Position numbers and translations under genes: made by a program. A stretch of 64,000 nt of DNA from Datisca glomerata. Taxonomy: Eukaryota; Streptophyta; Magnoliopsida; Cucurbitales; Datiscaceae. The notes under the pieces were generated by a model that worked only from the letters and a program-made list of their open reading frames with translations, was not told the origin of the DNA and searched no databases. This document shows positions 49,420-60,019 of this stretch, piece after piece (the first letter of the stretch is position 1; every line of letters begins with the position of its first letter). Location: NCBI GenBank assembly GCA_003255025.1, contig QANY01013831.1:398655-462654 (forward strand), given 5' to 3'.

Positions 49420-51090
49420 TGATGCTATATAATGTGGCTAACACTTACATGGTGAAAACAAAGTAAACTTGCCTATAGTAAAACATCCTAATTCATACAA
49501 GCTGAAATGGTTGAATGATTGTGGGGAAATTAAAATGCATAAGCAAGTGTTAGTTTCGAGGCAAGTACATCGACGATGTTTTGTGTGATGTGGTACCAAT
49601 GCAAGATAGTCATCTTCTCTTGGCAGGCCAAAATAATTTGATAGAAAAGCCACTCATGATTGTTACACAAATAGATACTCCTTTATAATAGATAAGAAAC
49701 TCATTACCCTTGTACCCCTCACCCCAAAATAAGTGCTGAAGATCAACTGAAGTTAAAAAGAGAGAATGAAAAACAAAGAGAGATTGAGAATGCAAAAAAA
49801 AGAGCGAGAAAAATCAAGAGAGTGAGAGTTTTAAAAGGAGTGGTTGAATAAAAGGAATGAGAGAAAAATAGAGATATGGCCGAAAGGAGTGGAAAAAAAG
49901 CAAGAGAGGAAAAAAAGAGTTTATATGCAAAAGAGAGTGAGATTGAGAGAGCTTTGAGTTTCAACCGGCCTTTTCTTGTACTTTTGTATAAAGATGCCTA
50001 CTTTTCCACTAACGAACTTAACCACTATTTGCCTAGTGTTTTTTAAGATATATTCCCCATAGGAGATGCCAAAAAGGCTGCGACTAATTAAGGGACTTGA
50101 GTACCAAATTGACTTTGGGCATGAAGCTTCCATTTGAAGCAAATCTCGCTTATAGAAGCAATCTAGAGGACACAAATGATCTGCAAAGACAAAGGGATAT
50201 GTCCATGGAAGCATGAGCCATTGTGCGGTTCTTGTATTGCTTGTGAGTAAGAAGGAACGTACGTGGACGATGTGCGTTGATCGCCGAGCCATAAATAACA
50301 TCCATGTAAAGTATCGCCATCACATTCCTAGATTAGTTGGTATGCTTGATGAATTGAATGGTTCTTGTGTGTTTACTTAAATTGATCTTAAAAGTGGTTA
50401 TCATCAAATTAGCATGAAAGAGGGAGTTGGATGGAAAACAACATTTAAAACTAAATATGGATTGTATGAGTAGTTAGTAATGATTTTTAGTTTAACTAAT
50501 GCACCTAGTACATTCATGAGGTTAATAAATCATGTCTTGTGTGCGTTCATGAGAAAATTTATGGTAGTTGATAGGACACTCACCACTTTGTTGCGTGCTA
50601 CCATTCAAAAGAATTTAAGGCAATGAGAGAAGAGTTTACCACATTTTAGTTTGCATATAACAAATTTGTTCATTTTACTTCTTCTTTTTCTCTTTTTGAA
50701 ATTGTTTATGGCTTTAATCCTTGAACTCTTGTGAATTTTTTACCTTTGCCTACTAATGAACATGCTAATCTTGATGGTAAGAAAAAGGCAGATTTTGTGA
50801 AGGATTTACCTGCTAAAGTCGGGTTAACATTTAAAGGAAGCATGAGCAATATGCATGAGGAAAGGTTTCCTACACAAATGAAATCAAAATTTCAGCCTAG
50901 TGGAGATGGATAATTCCAAGTCCTTACAAGAATCAATGATAATGCCTACAAGCTAGATCTTCCTGGTGAGTATAATGTAAGTGCTACTTTAATGTGACTG
51001 AGTTGCCTCCGTTTGATGTAGGCGACGATTTGAGGATAAATCCTTCTCAAGAGGAAGGAATGACGAGGATAAGGTTTCACAAGCTCAAAG
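49420..51090 (+). pseudogene. Ty3/gypsy pol remnant (protease tail, reverse transcriptase, integrase tail)
   Basis: The plus strand near 49495-49650 gives a protease-side motif (HPNSYKLKWLNDCGEIK-like). Reverse transcriptase spans about 50205-50575: [55 protein letters not shown] and TNAPSTFMRLINHVLCAFM. The copy then jumps, before the YxDD box, to integrase-side sequence (HFVACYHSKEFKA near 50580) and the integrase C-terminus: FEIVYGFNP, LPLPTNEHANLDGKKKADFV, DGxFQVLTRINDNAYKLDLP (50690-50980). The catalytic Asp pair, RNase H and integrase core are deleted. Confidence 0.9.
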
Positions 51091-51900
51091 GATGGACCCA
51101 CTTCAAGTACCAAGTGGCACAATTATAAGAGCTAGAGCAAAGAGGATGGTTGAAGTACTCAATGATCTAATGAAGCAAGTGGAGGCCTAAACAAGTGTGG
51201 AGATGTCTAAGTTTAGGAAAAAAGAAGTTAGACTTATCAAACTTGAAACCTATATGGAGCATAACGTGGAGTCCAACATGACATCCCACATCGAGCATGA
51301 CTTGGTATTTTAAATGATGAGAAGTAAGCAGGACAACTTGGAAATCTTAACCTAGAAGTGGGCAACCAATAAGAGTCAATTGGGCAGATTACAAGTTCTT
51401 TCATTATTGAAAATGATATTTCTTTATGTTTAAAATTTAGCCCAAGTTCTTTGGACACTAATTTAGGATTTGAATAATGTTTAGAATTTAGTCTAGGTTC
51501 TTTGAACACTTTAGGGTTTTCTAGGCTTCTAGTTTTCTATTTAAGTATGGTTTCACAATGTATTGAACAACTTTGACAATATACTTCTTTGTGAGAGTTT
51601 TCTCTTTGGTTCTTCATAAAATGTTCAGACTTACCACTCACTTTTCCTTCTTGTTCTTGAGTGTGACGTCAAAATTATACCTTTGGTTCTTTTCAAAGTA
51701 TCAAATTTGGGTCTTAGGTCTTATACCTAAGGTTCTCTTTGTGTCATAGAAAACGCGTCGGAATTTCTTCTTCTTTAAATCAATCCTAGGGTTCTTGAAC
51801 CATAATTGTTATTGAGTTTCATCATAAATTGTTGGTGAGGCTCATATCATATTTATTGATGTCAGCCTCACACCATGATAAATGATTAGGATCAGCTACT
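51091..51900 (+). repeat. probable gypsy 3' region and LTR
   Basis: Follows pol directly. Includes a pol-tail patch (RARAKRMVEVLND, about 51127-51165). The LTR-like stretch has TATTTAAGTATGG (about 51539) followed by 'cttctttgtgagagttttctctttggttcttc'-type sequence, typical of the promoter and R region of gypsy LTRs. Exact LTR ends not determined. Confidence 0.55.
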
Positions 51901-52403
51901 TGATAAATGTACAACTGTCTCTAGCACGCAGCGTACCTTGTTGATGTTATCATCCAAAATGCATTGAATTGTTGATATGAACAAAATTATTCTTACCCCT
52001 AAAATTCCTAATTCATATGTACGTAAGTCTAAAATCTCTTGTTCGTCATTGGAGTTTTTAACCTGAAGCAAGATTAACTGTGAGTTTTTTAGTGTTTTAT
52101 TAAAAGTATTTAGTGTATTAAAAAAATTAATTACATTCATTTAACAAATGTTGTTGTTTGCAACAAATTTTAGTTTTTATAAATATTTCTATGAGAAACA
52201 ATATCAATCTCAATGTTTTTGGAAAAAGTTCTTTCTTTCAGCTTCTCTCTCATCTAGTACCTTATTGTTACAATAAGGAACAATGACTCAAAGTTATGAC
52301 TATAAAATATCTTATAACTAAGATAACACATTATTTAAATACATATAAACTTTTGTGGTTATAAACACTCTCGAATATACCCTAAGTTATTTTCTACTCA
52401 TTT
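51901..52403. other. non-coding stretch between gypsy remnant and MULE candidate
   Basis: Only chance frames; nothing recognised. Confidence 0.5.
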
Positions 52404-52412
52404 GTATTTAAG
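52404..52412. repeat. 9-bp target-site duplication, left copy (GTATTTAAG)
   Basis: Pairs with GTACTTAAG at 59610-59618 (8 of 9 identical), directly outside the inverted termini. Confidence 0.7.
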
Positions 52413-52507
52413 GGGAAACTTTACAATGTCAAGAATAATGTTTCCGGCATTGATGCTGGGTCTTTTTGGCCCAGATTGCTTGGTAACATGTTTTTTTTTC
52501 CTTTTTT

Positions 52508-53190
52508 TTGGAAGGGTTCAACAAATACGTAGTGGGGTTCACCAAATACGTACAAAATAATAATTCTTGGAGAGGTTCACCAAATACGTACTGGAGTTCA
52601 TCAATTACATACTGGGGTTCACCAATTACGTATTGGGGTTCACCAAATACATACAAAAAATATAATTCTTGGAGGGGTTCACCAATTACGTAGTGGGGTT
52701 CGCCTAATATGTACAAAAGAATAATTTTTGGAGGGGTTCACCAATTATGTAATGGGGTTCACCAATTATGCAGTGGGGTTCACCAATTATATAGTAGGGT
52801 TTACCAAATATGTACAAAAGAATAATCTTGGAAGGGTTCACCAATTACGTAGTGGACTTCACCAAATATGTACAAAAGAATAATTCTTGGAGGGGTTCAC
52901 CAATTACGTAGTGGGGTTCACCAATTACGTAGTGAGGTTCACCAAATACGTACAAAAGAATAATTCTTGGAGGGGTTCACAAATTACATACTAGGGTTCA
53001 CCAATTACGTAGTCAGGTTCACCAATTATGTGCAAAAGAATAATTCTTTAAGGGGTTCACCAAATACGTACAAATTAATAATTTTTGGAGGGGTTCACCA
53101 AATACATACTAGGGTTCACCAATTACGTACTTGGGTTCACTAATTACGTAGTGGAGTTCACCAGTTACATACTGGTGTTCACCAATCTAT
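52508..53190 (+). repeat. 21-bp tandem array (GGGGTTCACCAATTACGTAGT type)
   Basis: About 20 copies of a 21-bp unit centred on GGTTCACCAA(A/T)TACGTA(C/G). They are broken every one to four units by a ~22-bp spacer, ACAAAAGAATAATTCTTGGAG (for example at 52550, 52660, 52713, 52872, 52952, 53033), so there is a loose higher-order pattern. Frames across it are low-complexity and not considered coding. Confidence 0.92.
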
Positions 53191-53262
53191 CCTGGCGGTT
53201 TCTCTAGCCAATACCGGTGGGTTTTCACCCAATACCAGTGATTTTTCGCCCGATACCGATGG
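53190..53262 (+). repeat. short array of ~21-bp units (CCAATACCGGTGGGTTTT type)
   Basis: Three to four degenerate units: 'agccaataccggtgg', 'acccaataccagtga', 'gcccgataccgatgg', spaced 20-22 bp. Different sequence but the same period as the neighbouring array. Confidence 0.65.
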
Positions 53263-53619
53263 TCCTGGCAATTTTGTTTTTCATTTTTGGAAGCTTTGTT
53301 GTTTTTTCGGTGATTTTGCATCAATACGATGGTTTTAAGGACTTTTTTATGATGATCTTTCAACAAATTAGATATTTTAAAATTGAACAGGGTACTAGAT
53401 GAATCGCAAACAAAGTTATCAAAATTCTTGATTTTTTATGTGAACATTAAGTATCTTCACTTATATTTTAAATCAGATTTGAATTTATGAATTGTTAAAA
53501 CAATTGAACACTTATTCATAAATGCTTAAGAATGTATTCTTGATTATGTTGTTATCATTTCACAACAAGTATCAAGTAAAATAATCTTTCCCCACTACAT
53601 TTTAGAATAACACCTCGAA

Positions 53620-53780
53620 GAATGATTAATTTTGTACGTGAAATATTTTGGTGAACCGCTCAAAGAATGATTAATTTTGTACGTGAAATATTTTGGTGAA
53701 CCCCTCGAAAATGATTAATTTTGTACATACTGGGGTTCATCAATTACATAGTGGGGTTCACAAAATACGTACAACCTAAT
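53620..53780 (-). repeat. inverted copies of the 21-bp/spacer array, first block
   Basis: GTACGTGAAATATTTTGGTG followed by AACCCCTCGAAGAATGATTA-type units (45-48 bp) are the reverse complement of the spacer-plus-unit of 52508-53190. At 53727-53775 the orientation flips back to forward. Confidence 0.85.
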
Positions 53781-54000
53781 CGCCATACCTAATAGGTGAA
53801 TCACCTATTTTTAGCCCCTAAACGCCATCCTGAAGGTGCTAATCACATCTTCAAAACCAAGCGCTAGTTTTTATGTTTCCAATAGCATGTTTTGTCCCCA
53901 AACACAATGTCTAAGTATGCGATCGCCAGTCTCCCTCCCAATCACCAGCTTTTTGGGCTTCATCAGCATTTATATGGCTCTAATCGCCATTATTCACAAT
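53765..54000. repeat. cryptic ~20-21-bp repeat (CTAATCGCCAT type), copy 1
   Basis: A recurring word of the form (c)caaN(c/t)gccat appears every 18-24 bp: 'ctaatcgccat', 'ctaaacgccat', 'ctaatcacat', 'aagcgctagt', 'ccaatagcat', 'ccaaacacaat', 'gcgatcgccagt', 'caatcaccag', 'catcagcat', 'ctaatcgccat'. Degenerate, but repeated in the second copy at 54410-54640. Confidence 0.65.
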
Positions 54001-54261
54001 CAACCGTAAAATTGAAATTTTTGTAATTATTTACCTTATACCGAGAAAATCATTGATAAAAATAGAAAAAACTCATTATTTCAATGCAAACATTCATGAT
54101 ACTCACTTATTATGTGAATTTAGATTGAATTAATTAAGGATTCTCGATACAATTGAACACTTATTCATAAACGCTTAAGAATGTATTCTTGATTATGTTG
54201 TTGTCATTTTACAATAAGTATCAAGTAAAATAATCTTTCCCCACTACATTTTAGATGAATA

Positions 54262-54410
54262 CCTTGAAGAATGATTAATTTTGTACGTGAAATATTTTGG
54301 TGAACCTCTCGAAGAATGATTAATTTTGTACGTGAAATATTTTGGTGAACCCCTCCAAGAATTATTAATTTTGTACGTGAAATATTTTGGTGAACCCTTC
54401 CATACGTAAT
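54262..54410 (-). repeat. inverted copies of the 21-bp/spacer array, second block
   Basis: Three consecutive ~45-48-bp units (ATTAATTTTGTACGTGAAAT then ATTTTGGTGAACCCCTC) in reverse orientation to 52508-53190. Confidence 0.88.
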
Positions 54411-55359
54411 CGCGATGCATAATAGACAAATAACCTATTTTTAGCCCCTAAACGCCATCCTGAAGGTGCTAATCACATCTTTAAAGCCAAGTGCTAGTTT
54501 TATGCCTCCAATCGCATGTTTCATCCCCAAATGCCATGTCTAAATAGGCGATCGCCAGTCTCTCTCCCAATCGCCAGTTTTTTAGGCCTAATAACCATTT
54601 ATATGGTTCTAATCACCATTCTTCACAATCAACTGTAAAATTAATATTTTTGTAATTATTTCCCGTACACATGGAAAATCATGATACTCACTTACTATGT
54701 GAAATTAGATTAAATTAATTAAGGATTCTCGATACAATTGAATAATTATACATAAACTCGTTAAAAGTTATCATTGATAATGTTGTTGTGCTTTTGTAAC
54801 AAGTATCGAGTGAGACGGATTTTCACCATATATAATTATAGGTTGTGATGTTAATATGGTCGGTAAATCCTATTTATTGATTTGATGAACACGTATAACT
54901 TTTAAGGTCAAATTCTATCTATAAATCGAACATATCCACTAAAAGTTTAAAATTAAATATTAAAATTTGAAATTTTAACCTTTTATTTTATAAATTATAA
55001 CCCCATAAATTTTGAAAACAACCTATTTATGTTTTAATTTATAACCATATAAAAAACCCTAAAAATTAAAAGAGATGAGAATTATGAAAAAGCTCGAAAT
55101 TAAGATTGAAACAGCTTCCGGGCCTCCGAAAGTACTTAAAACAGTATTTTTGGACCCAAAACCGGGCTGCGACAGGTTAACCTAGCTGCGCATGTAGATC
55201 TCTAAATAATCTTCGATTTGATATCTTACGGCCCATGTGGTTCCACCCAAGACAAAAGTTACGCTCTCCAGAACTTGACCTGCACCTGGCACGATCCAAT
55301 AGGGAGTATTGAGACCAAACACGACCAGCATGCCCCAAACGCTAGTCATCGTAGGTGAT

Positions 55360-55379
55360 TCGCCAGTCATGACTGGCGA
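55360..55379. repeat. perfect 20-bp palindrome
   Basis: TCGCCAGTCATGACTGGCGA is its own reverse complement. The half-site CGCCAGT also recurs in the cryptic repeat at 53940 and 54555. Confidence 0.92.
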
Positions 55380-55423
55380 TTGGGGCCTACTTGTGACGTT
55401 TGGGACCCAAATGTCAGACACAC

Positions 55424-55478
55424 ATGCGTTTGGCCCGTGTCATTGGGGCACGAGCCAAATGACACGGGCCAAACGCAT
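55424..55478. repeat. perfect hairpin, 21-bp arms, 13-bp loop
   Basis: Arms 55424-55444 and 55458-55478 (ATGCGTTTGGCCCGTGTCAT plus one T, and its exact reverse complement), loop 55445-55457. No mismatch in the stem. Confidence 0.92.
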
Positions 55479-55589
55479 TTTACCATGGCGTTTGGGACCC
55501 AAACGTGACTAACAGGCCCCAAATGGCAGTCTTGAATGATGAATTGCCATGTAGTAATGACGTTTAGGTCCCCACTGTGGTGTTTGAAT

Positions 55590-56790
55590 CTTAACAATTT
55601 TCATACACATTTAGCTATATTCACACTTGGACATTTTCACACACTTAACAATTTTCTTACACTTAGTCATTTTCAAAATATAGGCATTTTCACAAATTTT
55701 CTTATTTTCACACACTTAGTCATTTTCAAACTCTTAGCCATTTTCACAAACATTCTTATTTTCACACTTAACCATTTTCATACACTTGGTTATTTTCTTG
55801 CATTTTAACCATTTTCATATCCTTAACCATTTTAACATACTTGGTCATTTTCATGTGCTTAGTTATTTTCACAATTTAGCCCTTTTTGCAGCTTAATCAT
55901 TTAGCACACTTGGTCATTTATTTATTGTCAAACACTAGTTTAATGGCTCCAATTGCTAAGTGTCATTTTCACACACCTAGCAATTTTTACAACTTAGCCA
56001 ATTTCACACACTTAAACATTTTCACATACTTAGTCATTTTCATACACAAAGTCATTTTCACACAGTTATTTTCACACATTTAGTGATTTTCACACATTTG
56101 GTCATTTCATACACTTAGACATTTTCACATACTTTATCATAGTCGATAAATTATATATTCACACACTTGGTCATTTTCACACATTTTCATATACTTGTAA
56201 TTTTCATGTAGTTGTTTTACTACACTTGGTCATTTTTACACACTAAGTCATATTTACATGCTTAACCATATTTTCATGCACTAAGACATTTTTCACATAC
56301 ACTTACCCAAATTTATAATTTCTCACATACACTTCACAATTTTCATTCACTTAGTAGTTTTCTCACCCTTTGTCATTTTTATGTACTTGTTTAGTGACTT
56401 AACCATATTTACATGCACTTAGGAATTTTCTCTACTTTGCCATTTTAGTGTATGTGTTTTGATGGAACTCAACTATTTTCATTTACTTAATCATTTTCAT
56501 AAGGTACCCCTTTTCACATAAGTGTTTTGATACACTTAACTATTTTTATACACTTAGTCATATTCACAAACTTGTCAATTTTCATACACACACTTCCCAA
56601 TTTCACACACTTAACCATTTTCATACAGTTAGTCATTTTGACACGCTTAGTCATTTTCATGCTTAGTTATTTTCACAGGCTTATCCATTTTCATACGCTT
56701 AGTCATTTTACACAATATACATTTTTTATATACTTAGCAAATTTAACGTACTTAGTCATTTCCAATACAAACCTCATATGTAAATATTTA
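55590..56790. repeat. 18-bp tandem array (CATTTTCACACACTTAGT type), ~1.2 kb
   Basis: Roughly 60 degenerate units of about 17-19 bp. Translated by chance they give HLVIFTHL-like six-residue repeats in several short frames, interrupted by stops; not considered coding. Confidence 0.9.
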
Positions 56791-57002
56791 TGAAATAAAA
56801 AACTTGTCAGCATATAAGAAAAAGTAATTCAAATTCTTCTTTAAAAAGCATCTGCATTAGTATCACTATTTATTAAATTAAAAATATTTTTATTACTATA
56901 AATCCCTTCTAAACACTCTAAAAACACACTTCATGTATACATGAAATTCCTTTCACAATGTTTATAGACTGTTTTGTTGAGAAATGATGACGGAGATGAT
57001 TT

Positions 57003-59490
57003 TTAAATGACTGCTTCAACTGCGTCATTTTTGCCCTCGAGATCAAGTTGCAATGGTTTATCATCTCTGATATGTACTCTTCGTAGAGGTCCTTCCATTT
57101 CTACAAGCTTTCTTTTATCAGCTCATAGTCTAAACCAAGACCCAATCAAGAGGATAATTAAGTATTATTTCCAGTCTTAAGGGGTCCAGACAATTTAGCA
57201 TAAATTATATCATATAAGAAAGAAAAACTACATACTTCTCCTTCATCCAGCTGCACATATCCATGCCTCACCTAATCAAACACTGAGAACTTTATCCAAA
57301 ATTAATCATTTTTATAAAATTTCTCAAAAACATTCAAAGCAAAATACCATCCAACTCTGCTAACTAATCAAGTAACCCAGTTCTCTTTAGTTTCTTGATT
57401 TCTTTTCCCAATTAATCAAGTAACCCTAAAAGGTATATCAAGTTAATGATATATCCTAAAATATATACTCACACAAACAAACTGCTTAACACAACGGTGG
57501 TAAAAGCATTTATAGTGTTTCCAAACAAGTAAGTTTCTACGATAGTAATTTTCATTTTCATAACCACATATACTCCACCAAAATTGACAGGTAAATCAAT
57601 GAACAAATAGGCACTTAGCAAGTTTTACAAGGCTTTACCAAAGAGGCACTCATGAGCTTCAACTGTTCTGCAATGTTGGCAACATCTCTGTCAGATTATA
57701 AGCATCTAAAGCTTCTAGATGGTAGCTAATTACATGTTGATTAGAACAAATATCACCACAAGGGTGTAGGTACCTCGAACACATTTAATCACCCACAATA
57801 TAGAGTAAACACTATATGAGGGAAAAATATAGCCTCAAGGAGGATAAATCCAAGATTCAAGGTTCATAAAAAAGAACAGTAATAAAGGGGACAATACTAA
57901 ATTGCAAGATTATGTGTAGAGAGTTAGTTCCCAAGCTTGAAATAAGATAAGTGTAGCCTCATTAGTTAAACAGTAATGAGTGCCTCAACGGAAACATAAT
58001 ATAAAATACAAGTATCAGGTATGAAACTATATCTTCTAGCAACACTATAATCCAATCTTCATTATCTTCATTTTAACAATGTATATGGACTTGAAATCCT
58101 TTCTTTCAACTTACGGAGACAGCTAACATCACAGACATCCAGGCTCAAACGAATTGAAATGCATTCAACATGCTAAATCATTCACTTTTTTATTCCATGC
58201 AACTTGAAATAAAAGGCAGGCGGCCACTACTTTTCTAAGGGATACAAAATTATCAAACTTGGTCAATCAATCTAAGTTCATGCAAACCAAACATAAAAAA
58301 AACATAACATCACATAAGTCAGTACATACCTCATCAATAGTGTGAGTTTTACAGTTTCAGTGTAGATAGTGATTACTTTTAATTCTCATAAATACTGTCC
58401 CTGAGAAACAGCAATGCATAGCACATAACAATGAGACCACCAATAACATCAACGACCAAAAATAAAAATATTTACATAAAAATGAGACCACTCATTCATC
58501 TATAGCTCTACACAGCTTTACCTTGTAATGACCATGACTGTATAAAGGTTCGACTGTGTTTCTGGAACCTTTCGAGACATATCTTATCCAACCTCCTTTT
58601 CCTAGTAATATAAAATTAAAAATAGATTTACAGTGATTAAAATAAACCAAAGAAAAACATATAAAAACAAACCATAGCCCAAAATTCAAAGCAAAACATA
58701 AAAAAAACAAAGCAAACAAGACACAAACAAAATATCAAAAGCGTACCCATCCTAGACCCGGATGCTCCTCAAAGCGAATGAAAAACCTGAAAACCTGTAA
58801 ATCAAAATCACATCACAAAGATTACACAATCACATAAGGTAATCTAAACTTTGGCAGAGGAATTTTAAAAAATACCTTGTAGGCAATCATAAATTTCTGC
58901 CTCTTTTCAAACTACATCAAGCATGGAATCAATAAGCTCAGCACCTTATCTAAGGACCATATCTAAGACTAAGCCACAAATTGATTCACCTGGCCCACCT
59001 GGACCAACACCACCAACTAATGATAAAACCCAGACCTACTGGAACCGGTGAAGGCACAACAGAAGTGCGAAACGCTATTGGGGAAAAGGGATGAACAATC
59101 ATAGTAGAGAGAGTATGAGAGAGAGAGAGAGAGCACTGATGATGAAGCTTCTCATATTTCTCCTAGACGAGGAAGAAATTGGTAGTTCGCGTTGGAGGAT
59201 AGATTAATCTTCGCATGCCCTAGGTTGGTCGAAGCGAATGTGAAGTGAAAAGTGATTGCCGCAGGTGTAGAGCAGAGAAAGTGGCATGTCCTTTTTGGGT
59301 TGAAAATTATGTGCCCGAGACGAAGAAGAGAGAGCACCATGACGAAGATACAGAGCCTGAGTTTGGTGAAGAAGAAGAAGTCAGGAGGTTGGAGGAGAAA
59401 TCGTGCTTTCGATCTTGGGTGCCCTGGTTGTTGTGTTGAAGAAGGGAAAAGTGAAGAGATGAAGGAGATGGAAACCTATTCTACCGGTTT
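57003..59490 (-). pseudogene. gene-like sequence, possibly a captured gene fragment, unidentified
   Basis: The minus strand is less AT-rich, with exon-like islands bounded by GT/AG. These include 58747-58794 (16 codons, VFRFFIRFEEHPGLGW), 58522-58601, a piece near 57665 (RDVANIAEQLKLMSASL) and 57236-57275 (RHGYVQLDEGE). The last is 57003-57100, open in two frames. A CT tract at 59117-59133 and a 62-codon frame at 59152-59340 sit where a leader would be. Exons 58794-58747 and 58601-58522 do not join in one open frame as read, so the gene is broken or my junctions are wrong. Family not recognised. Confidence 0.35.
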
Positions 59491-59609
59491 CAAAAGAAAC
59501 TAAAATAAAAAACCATCTAATGGCTGGGATTCATCTAGTTATATCCTATGGCTTGATTAACCCCAACATCAATGCTGGGAAAAAAGTTGCCAGCATTGAA
59601 AGGGGACCC

Positions 59610-59618
59610 GTACTTAAG
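59610..59618. repeat. 9-bp target-site duplication, right copy (GTACTTAAG)
   Basis: Pairs with 52404-52412, one mismatch (T/C at position 4). Confidence 0.7.
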
Positions 59619-60019
59619 ATGGTCATGTCTAATTTTCTAACTTTAATTACTCGCCACTTCTCTTGTCTCACAATCAGAATCTTGTTTATATGCTTGATGT
59701 TTCTACAAGGAGCTTGAGTGGAAAACAATCTAGCTCGGTTGGTGACTTGGAATAATTGTTTTATTATTTATATCATCAATTAATCTAATGTATTAGAATA
59801 CTATCTCATGATTAATTCTTTTTTTTTCTCTCATTCCCATTCATGTTTTGCTAATCTCTTGGCTCCTTGCAAATCTCCAATGTCCAGCATATTGGATTCT
59901 TAATCCAACATTGGATCTATATGTGAATAATTATGTATTGTTGACTGTCAAATAAGTATAAACTCAATTAAAAGTGATTAACTAAGGTTAATGATATAGT
60001 GTGATTCAGGTCTGGGTAT
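59619..60019. other. non-coding stretch
   Basis: AT-rich, no frame or repeat recognised. Confidence 0.5.

Larger units (their letters stand above)
53440..54800. repeat. ~630-650-bp tandem segmental duplication (two copies plus part of a third)
   Basis: CAATTGAACACTTATTCATAA occurs at 53501 and 54150, and a diverged form at 54735. The 'TTTTTAGCCCCTAAACGCCA' block lies at 53809 and 54439. Each copy carries an inverted part of the 21-bp family followed by an 'aatcgccat' section. Confidence 0.85.
55175..55600. other. GC-rich island with palindromes inside the MULE candidate
   Basis: Clearly more GC-rich than its surroundings. Recurring word (A/G)CGTTTGGGACCCAAA at 55396 and 55488. Contains the perfect palindrome at 55360-55379 and the hairpin at 55424-55478. 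Overlapping frames exist on both strands only because of the symmetry; none is recognised as a protein. Confidence 0.7.
52413..59609. mobile_element. Mutator-like (MULE) element candidate, 7.2 kb, carrying tandem arrays
   Basis: The first 48 bp and the reverse complement of the last 48 bp align without gaps at 31 of 48 positions. Shared words are GGG at the tip, CAATG at 12-16 and GCATTGATG/TGGG at 35-48 (17 of 20 over 29-48). Nine-base flanks GTATTTAAG and GTACTTAAG match at 8 of 9. Nine-base duplications and GGG-type termini point to the Mutator superfamily. The inside holds tandem arrays (52508-56790), a GC-rich hairpin island and gene-like minus-strand sequence (57003-59490). No mudrA-type transposase was recognised, so it would be non-autonomous. 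The TIRs are short and diverged for a MULE; class is inferred. Confidence 0.65.

Noticed and set aside
49743..50301. Minus-strand frames with hydrophobic stretches (possible membrane proteins)
   Set aside because: They are the complement of the gypsy pol remnant, whose plus-strand motifs are clear.
40452..51900. Endogenous pararetrovirus (caulimovirid) sequence
   Set aside because: All recognisable reverse-transcriptase motifs fit copia or gypsy order with LTRs; no movement-protein or coat-like sequence seen.
52508..53190. CRISPR-like array (regular repeat with spacers)
   Set aside because: Units are 21 bp with a repeated, not unique, spacer; no cas genes; plant nuclear context.
55182..55597. 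Overlapping frames of 67-79 codons in the GC island
   Set aside because: Both strands look similar because the sequence is palindromic; no recognisable protein.
55536..56793. Proteins of HF-T-HLVIFT repeats
   Set aside because: Short frames produced by the 18-bp array, interrupted by stops, no conserved domain.
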